64,000 nucleotides of DNA from Tyto alba (Eukaryota > Chordata > Aves > Strigiformes > Tytonidae). The DNA lies in contig NW_024881328.1 in assembly GCF_018691265.1 (NCBI RefSeq), positions 43,131,515 through 43,195,514 on the forward strand, given 5' to 3'. The position numbers and the translations under genes were made by a program. Positions 1-10,900 of this stretch are shown here, piece by piece. Under the pieces are notes generated by a model. That model saw only the letters and a list, made by a program, of their open reading frames with translations. It was not told the DNA's origin and ran no database searches. Every line of letters begins with the position of its first letter. Position 1 is the stretch's first letter.

Positions 1-1813
1 CCTTGGGATCGCTTGGCAATTGTGCGAGGAAACTTTTTGCTTGGTGACTGCCTCAAACCTGTCTTTTGAAACCCCTGGGGACGTGCCTTTCCTTGAGCAA
101 ACTGAACACAGTGACTGCTTTCCTGGTGCTGAACGTCATCTTCCCCAACCTTTCCCAGAGGTCTCGTGTCCCCTGGCCTGGCCGATCTACCTCTTGCTGA
201 TTTGGGAAGGGTCTATGCAGAGGGTTGTCCCCTGCAGAAATGGGAATGTGAGCTTACGTGGGGGTCAATGCAGGTTTGTGGCATGGGCTAAACCTGCGAC
301 CCACGGATGAGCTGTCGGGGAGGGGAAGGCATGTCCCGTGGGAGTTCCCCGCAAGCTTGGACTTTCCTCCAGCGAGTGATGGTGCGGGATGGAAAGAGCA
401 GAAGATGCAGCTGCTGCCTGAGCATCTCCAAGGAGCACTCAAGGTCTGGGGGAGGCTGAAGTAGCCCAGCTCTATCAGCGATAGAGATCGAGGCTAATTC
501 TGCTTAATGGGCTCAGAGCACCCTCTCCACTTTTATTTAAACCTGTGTGACTGAAACAGCGTGGCTCTTCTGTGTCACTTTATGCAAGACCTTCAGCTAA
601 TCAGGGAAAGATTGCAAGACCTTCCTTGCAATCAGGGAAAATGCTTTTGCATGTTGATGGTTTGATGAAAAGCAAAATGTCTTGTATCGGCAGTTTCAGA
701 TGAAACTTTTTTTAGGTTTGGAATTATTTTGGCTTTGAACTTGGGGCTACTGGGGGAGAAGAAAACCCAAACCTTTCAGTGGTGAGGTGAGAACTTCTAC
801 TGTGGAGAAAATTAAATGTGTGATCAGACTTGGAATGGTTTGAGGTTTTTCCTCATTTCCTACCACTCCTTCAAATTCAGAAGACCATTTGGATCCAGCC
901 AAGGTCATGCAAAACCATCACAAACCCAGGGCTCAGACAGGGCAGGCAGTGATGTGGCTGGGCACAGGGTGTGTGATTTTTGTTTGACCTCAGGGTGCTG
1001 CAGGAGCTCACAGGGGTGGGGTAGTTCCTATACAGGGGCTGCTTTGAGGTTTTCCTGCATGTTTTTGGTTAAGTTGGTGCAAAATCATGTCTTGAAAATG
1101 GTCCTTTTGTTGGAAGCTGAGTTTGGACTGATGTTTTTCGAGGATAATTCCCCAGCAGATGAAATACCACACTGGGGATGTCCCCATGAGCTGCCATCCT
1201 TGTTCACGTGAATGGGGAGGTCATGGCAGTGAGTCCTGGGAGCAGAGAGCTGCTTATGTGTCTTACTGGGAATGCTGTGGCCACCAACCCTCTGATCTAC
1301 ATCCAAGAAGCCAAAGGCAGAAAAAATGGGTGCTTTGATGGCATCATCTCAGATGGTTTGGGAAGGTTTGCCGCTGTCCTTCATCAGCCCTGAAGGGCAG
1401 GAAAGCAGATATTGTGGCACAGGGGTGGCTTGAGGCCAACACCAGCTCTACCTGGCTCTAACCTGAAGACTTCTTGCTGCGTTGAGTGGTTTTTCCTAGC
1501 CTGGGCAGCCCAAAAATGCTCACCTCCCCTCTGTCCTTTGCATCTCTGCCTCAGACCTCAGCAGAAGCAAGGTTTGTCAGAAACAGGACCAAGCAGGGGA
1601 AATAATCTCTTGGAGGAAGCATTGGGCAAGTCGGGGATGGCTCTGTAAAGGTCTCTGCTCCAGCTACCATTGGTCTCATCTTGCTCTGGGATGGGTCCCT
1701 GGGCACTGGGTAGCATGGTGCAGCCGTGCACAAGCAGCACTGGGGTGGGGAGGAGGACAAAAATGTCCATGGTTTGCCCCTTCTGTGCTGATTTCTTGCC
1801 CTCTTGTTTGCAG
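1..1813 (+). other. AHR2 intron 2, 3' part (window starts inside the gene)
   Basis: No bHLH exon is found here, although the first exon in the window is homologous to AHR exon 3, so AHR exons 1-2 must lie upstream of the window. The stretch ends in a pyrimidine-rich tract and TTTGCAG acceptor. It holds an imperfect 30-bp direct duplication at 584-643. I see no other gene, RNA or recognisable mobile element in it. Confidence 0.7.
584..643. repeat. Imperfect 30-bp tandem duplication
   Basis: Two adjacent 30-bp copies begin at 584 and 614. Both start GCAAGACCTT and carry ATCAGGGAAA about 17 bases later, differing in the middle. It is probably a small local slippage duplication inside AHR2 intron 2. 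Confidence 0.7.
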
Positions 1814-1932
1814 CCACAGCTACGGACACTGGTGAGTGCGTGCTGGATCAGCCCAGAGCTCCAGGAGGGAACAGGCGAATGGACCTGCAGGTCAACAGAG
1901 AGCTGTTTCCTGAGGGGGAGCTGCTGCTCCAG
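1814..1932 (+). CDS. AHR2: AHR2 exon 3 (bHLH/PAS-A linker)
   Basis: 119 nt, entered in phase 1 after TTTGCAG and left at a codon boundary before GTATCC. It encodes about 40 residues ending PEGELLLQ, which matches the conserved end of AHR exon 3 (EGEFLLQ in human AHR). The preceding linker is poorly conserved, as usual in the family. Phase matches exon 3 of the downstream AHR1B. Confidence 0.85.
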
Positions 1933-4900
1933 GTATCCTGCCGCAGCCCCGTCATTTGGGGTCTTCTCTTGGCTTCTGTGATCCGCCGGGCATGACAACT
2001 GGTCTGTGTCTGCTCAGCTGTACAGCAGCTATGGAGCGTGCAGTCCCACCTGTGAAGGAAGAGGAGACCCTTCCTCGCCAGGAGCTGGTTGTCTGTGATT
2101 TTGGCTGAGCCCAAAGCTGGTGTTTTGCCTTGGGACCCACTACAGCTCATGGACCCAACGTGTACAAGTTTGTAAATCCTGACTGGGAAGGTGCAGGGGT
2201 ATCATACCACGGTGCAGGGACTGATCTGTGTTAGTTCTGTGTTAGATCAGATTAGTCTCTGAGGTGGTGGGTTCCTTTTGCTCTAGTAAATGCCGAGAGG
2301 AGAATGGTGATAGCTGCAGGAGAAAGCATCTGCTAGGAGCTGCGTGCCCTAGCCGGGGCATTGCACGAGGTCCCTAGCATGAGTTCACAGCTGAAAAAAA
2401 AAACAGGTTTGGTTTGAAGGTTGAGGGGGAAAAAAGAAGGGAAAGTGGGTCTGGGAGACAGTGGTGGACAAATTCAATGTGCGGTGAGAGCTTTGCGTTG
2501 TAGAAAGGCCAGTGTGTGTCTAGTGAAATAGCTCTCACGGAATTTCAGAGAACAAGGAGCTAGTGAATCAGCTGGCCGGGATGCTCTTTGCTTGGGCTGC
2601 AGTTTATAAATGTAAGCTGGAAGGAAATGGGAGAGAAAGGGCCCATGGAAAGGCTGGTTGCTGAATAAACATCTAGGCATCTCAGCTTAAAACGTGCTGC
2701 TCCTTGGGGCTGCAGGGCAGGTCTGTGCAAGACCTTTAATCACTCCATGGTGGTGTTCCTGATATCACATGTGTCTCTGCTTTCTGGGCCTTGAGTTCTC
2801 TTCTCCCTTCTTCCTCCTCTCCAAAAAAAAAAAAAAAAAAGCAGATGGGTACTTGGCTCTCCTTAAAGTCTGACTCTGGTGCCTTCAACCCTGTTCCTGC
2901 ATGGCTTTGCATGAATGCCCACTGTTAGGGACAGGCAGGCAGGTGTGAGCACCCCAGCAGAGTCCCCACAGGGGATTTTGCTGAGGCAGTGGCTCCTGGG
3001 AGGCTCTTGTGACATTTTTTTGTGACTTTTCACAACAAAGCTTGGGCCACCCAGGCTCCCGTGTGAGCTTTGTTCCCAGGAGCACTCTCAAATGTCTGCA
3101 AGTGTGATTGTCACAGAGGAACAGCTGGAATAACGTGCTAGCCAGGAGGGAGCCTGTGGTTGCCCCAGTCCCAGGATGGAGCTGCTCCAGAATGCTCTTG
3201 GGGGGTTTGAGCTGGACCATTATGATGGCAACTTGTTGAGCCCCCAGATCACTGGCAGCCTTGGGTGATTGAAGGCATCTGGAGAGCTTATGAGGTGTTA
3301 ATGTGACAGAAATCTCCCAGCTGAGCTCCCTGATATTTTTTTTTTTTTTTCCCCCCTCCAAAGAGCATTTTAATCAGATACTGTAATTGCAGAAGACTCT
3401 GACTCAGGGCCCCCTGGGGGAGGGGGGGTGTTGCAGCACACAAAGGAAAGGGACAGGTCCCACTGCAAGCTGGATCTGTACAATATCTGGCAACGTGCTC
3501 AAGCCAGCAGCCTTTCAAATAATCCAAGATACTAAAAAAAGCCAGCCCACGTGAGCCTTAGTGCGTCGCTGTAAATGGGCAAATGCATGAGCTGTATCAG
3601 CCGACTGCTCCTGCCCCCTCTTTGCATGGGGGCAGAGGATTAGCAGAGCCAAAGGAGCAGCGTGGATGACTGGACCCTTCTCCCCAGGCTGTTCTCAAGC
3701 AAACAGCATGTCCCCACGTTCCCCCCCCAGCACAGCTCAGCATGACCAAGAGTCCATATTTGTGGCAGGTCCTGGCCTGATGCTTATGAGATCTGCTGAG
3801 ATTTCTGCCCACATCCTCATTAAACACAGACCTCCACTTAGTGTTTTCTTTTCTTAATTTCTCTCCTCCTATTCACTAATAAATTAAATGCATTACAGAC
3901 AAGAGCAGAGGGTAAGAGTTACTATTGAGTGCAGTACTTTCAGAGGAAACCAGACTGAAATGGTCACCAGATATCTCTGGATCTTCATCTTGCCTCTTTT
4001 CCTGGGTATTCACCAGGTGTGTGCTCTTCCCTCCTTCCACCCCAGCCATCATCTCCACGGTTTTGGCATAGGTTCTCTAATTTGGTGTGGGTTTAGTGTT
4101 TTTCAAGCAAGGAACTACCAGTTGGGTATGGATTTAGCTGCAGGCCGTACGTATGTAGTTGCAGGGTGCAAGGCAAGAAGTGAAGTTGGCAGATGGTATG
4201 AGCACAAAGATTTTTTTTTTTTTTAGAGAGATTTGGGGGAGTTGTGTTTTAAAGCCTTATCTTCTGTCATCTAGGACATCAACAAGAAGAGAGAATAACA
4301 TTCCCAGTATGGTGTCTCACAGCGGCAGTTTAATGCCAGGCCATATTTAAGGAGCAATGGGGTTTGTTCCTGACAAACATCTCAAGAGAGCCCATTGCTC
4401 TTTGTATGTTTGTCAGAAAGAAGAACAAACTCATATGGGAAGAGGTTGTGGTCCTGTGAAATGAGAGACAAATGAGAACACGAGGCTGTTGCCTCCTAAG
4501 AGATGTGTCAAACGGTTTGCATGCTTATAAGGACCAGGGGGTGCCACATCAGACATCACAGATGAGAAGTCAGGGCCTTCACAAACCTAAGATCTGAGTT
4601 TCCAGGGTTTTCCACCTCTTTTGCTTTCAAGGTGGGTGTTGTTTTTAGCTGCATTATCATCTTTGAATCATTGCAGTGACTGGGTTTGGTCTTACTTCAT
4701 GTACTTTGTGATGAGTTGTTCAGGTACCCTTGGAGCTAAGAGCAGGAGCCTGGGGGACATCAGTGTCCTCAGGTGCTAAGGATTAAAAGACAGGTTTTGG
4801 GGATTGGAGAAAGTGTGGGGAGAAGACATACAGAAATGCAGAAATAAGCTGGTATTACCTCCTAACTGTAAAATTCAGGGTGAGGAGCAAGGTCTAAAGT

Positions 4901-7900
4901 GTCTTTGGAGGCCATCCTTAAAATGAACAAGTGGATAAATAGGTCAGGTCAGTGACTGCAGTTTGGTTACTATCTCTGAAAGCTTCATTAAGCTTGAACT
5001 GATGCTAGGCTCCTCCTGAAGTCACCAGGCTCCTGCACGGCTCAGGGTAGTCCTCCTTCCCTCTACACTGCTTGTTATTGAAGCTCTAGGCAGGTTTGTT
5101 AGAGAAAATCAGAGCCCTAGAAGAGTATAGCTATACTGAGCTGGTACGGCTGGAGGGGAGGTAACTAACTCTAGGTCGTCCATGAAACCTCTCCTTAGCT
5201 GGTCCCTCCTGATGCAGGAGCTGCCCTGTGGTGAGTGGGCTTCAGTGACGGGTCTAGAAAAAGTGGTCAGTCCGTCTTGGCTCAATGCTTATGCTAACAC
5301 TGGGAAAAAAATAAAAAATAAAATTAAAAAAAAAAAAAACAACCAAACAAACAAAAACAAACAAACAAAAAACAAACAAAAAAAAAACACAAACAAACAA
5401 AAAAAACACCAACAAAACAAAAAAAACACCAAAACAAAAAAACAAACAAACAACCAGGATTAAACCATTGCATGGTCACAAGGGCTTTCCTTTTTTTGTG
5501 GGGTTCGGTGTTGGTGAAGGTCCCTTCCTGTCCCTGAATGCTGAAGAAACACCTGCTGGAGAAGTTCTTTCAGCAGCTGGACTGAAGCTATGGAGAGTAA
5601 CTCTGGGTTCAACTTCTGCTTTCAGGCACTCAATGGATTTGTCATCGCAGTGACTGGAGATGGCTACATCTTCTACATCTCCCCTACTGTGCAGGACTAC
5701 CTGGGCTTTCATCAGGTGGGTACGATTTTTTCCTGGCTATAAACAGCCAGATGCAGACAGGGTCTAGGAAGGAGATGCTGGTAACCATGCTAGGGCTTTC
5801 TTCTCCCTTCCCAGTTCCCTTGGGTCATTTTTGATGTACATTTTTCAAATGAGTCATGTTCTTTGTGGGTTGTGAAAGCCACCGAGCAGGCTTGTGACAC
5901 TAGTAGGAACAAATGCAAGCTGAGCAATGTCAGGCTCTCTATCCTCTTGTCTTTGTGTGTTAGAGAGGTGTGAGATTTTTCTTGTATCATACTGCAGGAC
6001 ACACATGCTCTCACTTACACAAGGCTGAAGGCATCTCGCTGGTGAGAGTGTCAGTGCCCTGAAGTACTGTGGGTTACATGAGATGCCAAGGAAAAGGGGG
6101 TCTCTCCCCACATCCACCCTGTCACCTCCAATTCTCCTGATGTCCAGCCCCTTTGGCCAAAGGACTGAGACAACAGGAGGGCTGTGAAGCTGCCAAACCC
6201 ATTTCATTGCATGGGTTCCTGGTGTACCTGCAGAGACTGGTGTGTTTTCTTCTTTGTCTTCTCTTTGCCCCCTTTCCCAGCTCACTGGGTTCCTCGTGGG
6301 CTGATGCCCGAAGTCAAAGCAGCTGTCAGGCAGTGAGTGGTCTTCTCAAGGTACCTCTATGTCTGCTTAAGCAAGAGCCTCTGCTCTGGCACGTTTCTGA
6401 GGGCAGGGACGTGGCAGTCGGTAGCCTGAGCTGCCCATGGGCTTGGCAGGACCATGCTGACCACCACAGCATGCAGGACCGCAATGGGAAAGGCCCTAGA
6501 AGAAAGGGGGCTGTGTTGGGAGGCAGGAGGTGTGAGGACGTGCTGGTTTTTCTGCTGTGTGGCTAACCTTGTAGCCCAGCATTAGCCTGGTTGTCTTTCC
6601 TGGTGGCCCACTGAAGGAAGATGGTTTGTGCTGGGATATAGACTCCCACAGGTTTGGAGTGGGATTAAAACAAACAAACAAACAAACACCAAAAAAAAAA
6701 ATCAACAACAGGGAAAAAAACAAACAAACAAACAAACAAACAAACAAAAAAAAAAAACCAAAAAAAAAAACAAAACAAAAAAAAAAAAACAAAAACAAAC
6801 CCAACCAAAACCAGCAGTTTGTACAATTTCCCTGCTGACAGCCCACAGCCTTTCTGGCGCTGTCTGAATTTGGTCCTGAGAGGATATTAGAAGTTAAGAC
6901 CTGTCTGAATTTGGTCCTGAGAAGATATTAGAAGTTAAGACCTGTCTGAATTTGGTCCTGAGAAGATATTAGAAGTTAAGACCTGCCAGGCAAGTGCCAC
7001 TGCTGCAGCGTTCACCTCGCAGACGGGGAGCAGAGCTTCCCAAAGCGCAGGGGCTCCCGTGACACAGAGGGAGCTTGAGTTTCAACATTTCCCATGGATC
7101 GGTGGTTAAAGATCAGGAGTCAGAGCCAGTGTGAAACATCCCGGGAAGGGCTGGGTGCCACCAGGACCTCAGCCTTGCTGGTGTGTAGAACAAGCTGGAA
7201 CGCTCTGCTTAGCTGTGGCCGGAGGACACTGAGGAAACGGGCGGTGTGATAGCCCTGAGCAGCCAGGGTTACACAGACATCGCCATTTCTATTGCTTCTA
7301 TTAACTTCTGAGCTGTTCCCATGATTTCCCCAGGCAGACCCTCCTCTCTGCTCCCCTTTCCTCTTTCCTGAGCCACCCTCCCTAAAAAAAGCAGCCAATT
7401 CCTGGTCCCCACTCTCCACGCGGCACATGCAGCTGGCTACACTCGCCCATTTCTTCGCACTCGATCGCCGCAATGTTAGTACCCACGGAGGAAAGCCTCC
7501 TGCCGTGTTCTCCTCCGGAACCCCCCTGCCAGGCTGGGCAGGAGTCGACGCCCCTCTCCCCTCGTGTCATTCCAGTCGGATCTCATCTACCAGAGCGTGT
7601 ACGAGCTGATCCATGCGGACGACAGAGCCGCCTTCCACCGCCAGCTGCACCGGGCCCCGGCGTCCGGCAGCGCCCGGCACGCTGCCGACGGTGAGTGCCG
7701 GGGTGATCCCTGGGGACCGGCCAGCCGCCTCTTCATGCCCCACCCCGTTCTGGAAAACCCTCCTGGGGGGAGAGTTTTATAGCTCCCAAGCACAGCCCTG
7801 TGCTGAGGAGCATCCCATAGCGTCCCTCCGGGCCTCGCAACCATCCCAGGGGTTGGCACGGCCACCCGTTGCCAAAAGCAGCCACCAGCAATGATGTGCT

Positions 7901-10900
7901 GCCTTTCGCTGTGCCGGAGGGACGGGGACACTTCCCCCCCAAACCTTTTTGCTTTTCAGTGTTAGAAGCCCTGCTTATTTCAGCGAGGGTGGGGCTGTTT
8001 GTCTTGCTCCTGTCTGAGAGGCCAGGGCACCAGAAATTCTCATGAACTGGTAATTTCTCATGGCAAGGTCTTGCCCATCTTGTGAGGCTCATGGGTTTGC
8101 TTCAGCAGCAAAGTCTCCACCAGGAACATGCCTGCAAGGCCATGAGCTTGAGGTGTGCAGCTTGGAAAGCTTATCTTTGACTCGCAGAATGGTTTGGTTT
8201 GGAAAGGACCTTAAAGACCATTTATTTCCAACCACATGGCCAAAGGCAGGGGCCCCTTCCCCCAGCCCAGGGGGCACCCAGCCCCATCCAACCTGGCCTT
8301 GAACCCTTCCAGGGAGGGGGCAGCCACAGCTTCTCTGGGCCAGTGTCTCACAGCTCTTTGGCTTCATTTTCCCTTTTTTTTTACCCTTTTCCCCAGCCTT
8401 TCCGACTGACCAGCCACTGCTGGCTGGAGGCAGCACCACATCCAGCCCAGAGCACCTCCACCCTGAGAAGCCCTCCTCTGTGGAGAGGAGCTTCACCTGC
8501 CGCTTCCGCTGCTTGTTGGATAACTCCTCGGGATTTCTGGTAACGCAGCCCCACACCAGGTCACCCCTCTGCCCCCAGCGTGTTCCCTAGGGTCCCCACT
8601 CGTGTCCCATAGGGGTGGGAGCACAGCCAGTTCCCATCACCCCGTTTTCTTCACACCCACTTCTGCTAATCCCCTCCAAGGCTTTGAACTTCCGCGGGCG
8701 CTTGAAGTTCCTTCTCGGGCAGCAGAAGAAGGCATCAGACAGGTCCCCGCTCGCTCTTTTTGCCATCGCAACTCTCCTCCAGCCTCACTCCGTCCTGGAG
8801 CTTCGGACCAAGACGCTCATCTTCCAGACGAAGCACAAGCTGGATTTCACTCCCATGGCCTGTGATTCCTGGTAGGGCACCTCTCACCTTCCCCGTGGCA
8901 AAACCCCTGGTGCTGGACAGAAAACCAGAGTCAGGGGAACACGGCGCTTCTGACGCAACTCCTGTGGCAAGGTGCTTTTGTCCATCTGCTGCAGCCCCCC
9001 AGTAACACGGGGAGCAGGTTAACTGGGCTCCCGACACTCCTTGGCTGCTGGGTTTCAGGCCAGTAAACCCAGCCTAGGGTGGTTTTGTGGAAGAGGGGAT
9101 GCAGCTCAGGCCAGGATGGAAAGCTGCACCGCCCAAAGTGGGAGGCTTTGGTTAGCTGCCTGGGTGCTGGCCAGGGGATCACGTTTGGCCAGTGGGGTGC
9201 AAGGAGGGGGGGGAAATCCATCCCTGGTGTCACCTTGGGGTTTCTGCACTGTTCCCAGGGGGAAGGTTGTCCTGGGGTACACAGAAACGGAGCTGTGCGG
9301 GAGGGGATCCGGGTACCAGTTTGTGCACGCCGCCGACGTGATGCACTGCGCAGAGAACCACGTGAGAAGTGAGTGCTGGGGGGAAGAGGGGGGGGGCCCA
9401 TGGGGGTGGGTGCATTTGGGGGGGACCCTCCTGGCTCCCCAGCACCGGTGCAGCTCCGGCTGTGCCTCCTTGGTGGGCCGTGTGCCCTGGGCCTGGAGCA
9501 GCCACGCTAAAGGCTCTCCCCTCCTGGGTGATACCTGCTTGGGGAGCCCGGGTGCGAGGTGACGCTCGGCCTCGTGGCGTCTCGCCACGTGCCGTTTGTC
9601 TGCCCCCTCCCACGGGGTCCCCACGTCCCCGCTGCCTTCTCTTCTCTCTCCCTGCCCCAGTGATGAAGACGGGGGAGAGCGGGCTGACGGTTTTCCGGCT
9701 GCTGACCAAGAAGGGCAGCTGGGTGTGGGTGCAGGCCAACGCCCGGCTGGTGTACAAAGAGGGCAAGCCCGACTGCATCATTGCCCGGCAGAGAGCCCTG
9801 TCGTGAGTATCGCCAGGTCTGCGCTGGCCTTCGCCCGCCCTCGGCGTGGGTGGCCGTGGGGCTGCCCGCCCGAGGCACACGGAGGTGATGGGGGTGGCTG
9901 GGTTGCACGATCGGCGCTTTGCAGCACGTGCCCTCCTGCAGCAGGGAGGCACGAGCGGAACGGCTCTGAGAAGGGGGTTGTGGACACGCTTGCTCCCGCC
10001 TGGGGTGAGCCCTGGATGCTCAGCCCTTCCCCGAGCCATGCAGATCTCCCTGGGGGCTTCCCAGCACTGTGGCATTGTGGCCAGCCCAGTCCAGCACCTT
10101 TTTCTTTAGCCAGGGGCAGGGCTATGACCTCCCGTCTTGCTGTTGGGAGGGTGGGTTTGCCTGGCCCAGAAGAGGTGCTCATGCTGTTTCCATCCTTTTT
10201 TTTTTTTTTTTTTTTTTACCCTTCGCCCCGAAGGAATGAAGAAGGGGAGGAACATCTGCGGAAGAGAAGCCTGCAGCTGCCTTTTAGCTTTGCCACAGGG
10301 GAAGCAGTCTTGTACGAGAATGACCTTCCTGGATTCCTGGACTCCTTCCAGGCTAAGGAGGAGTTGCAGGCACAAGCAAACTCCCATTCGAAGCAGCGCT
10401 CAGTAGACCCCAACTCTCTTCTTGGGGCAATGATGAAGCAGGATGCATCCCTATACATCTCCCACACTGATAACATGCCTCAGTTCCCTTTGCCAGATCT
10501 CATCGCTGAGCCTGATGGACTGAGCCAGAACGAGGAAGCCGGTGATGCCAAGGAGGACAGCGACTCCCTCCTGGTGGTTATCGAAACCCTCTTTGAGAAG
10601 AGCGAGGTGAAGGGAAACGTCTGCCAGAGCCTCAACGTGGACAACGCAGAGCTGCAGCGGTGGGAGGAGGCTCTGCTCAGCTTGGGTGCAGAGGAGGAGC
10701 TGCCAGCTCAGGAGGCTGGCGAGAGGCTAGGCGCCGAGGTGACATCCGATGGGGAGCAGATGCTCCTCGGGGAGGATGCTGAGAAGAGCGTGGACTTCCT
10801 GCACTGCAGCGCGTCACCCTGCGATGAGGAAAATAGCGCTGTGGCTCGTTTCCAGCACTGCTGGGCAACTGATTCAGTGTTCCAAGCCCCAGCACAGCCC

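Larger units (their letters stand above)
1933..5625 (+). other. AHR2 intron 3
   Basis: A 3.7-kb intron. It contains short poly(A)/poly(T) tracts (for example 2822-2840 and 3337-3350), an unusual set of interlocked inverted repeats at 4352-4430 and a long (CAAA)n-like A-rich array just upstream of exon 4. No coding sequence is recognised. Confidence 0.75.
5716..7575 (+). other. AHR2 intron 4
   Basis: A 1.9-kb intron with a second (CAAA)n array at about 6668-6815 and a perfect 41-bp triplication at 6860-6982. No coding sequence is recognised. Confidence 0.8.

Noticed and set aside
1..1813. AHR2 exons 1 and 2 (bHLH) in the left flank
   Set aside because: No NPSKRHR-like or [14 protein letters not shown] coding sequence is present in any frame, so they must lie upstream.
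5182..5463. Lysine/asparagine-rich protein
   Set aside because: It is a translation of the (CAAA)n array. The same applies to 6626-6867.
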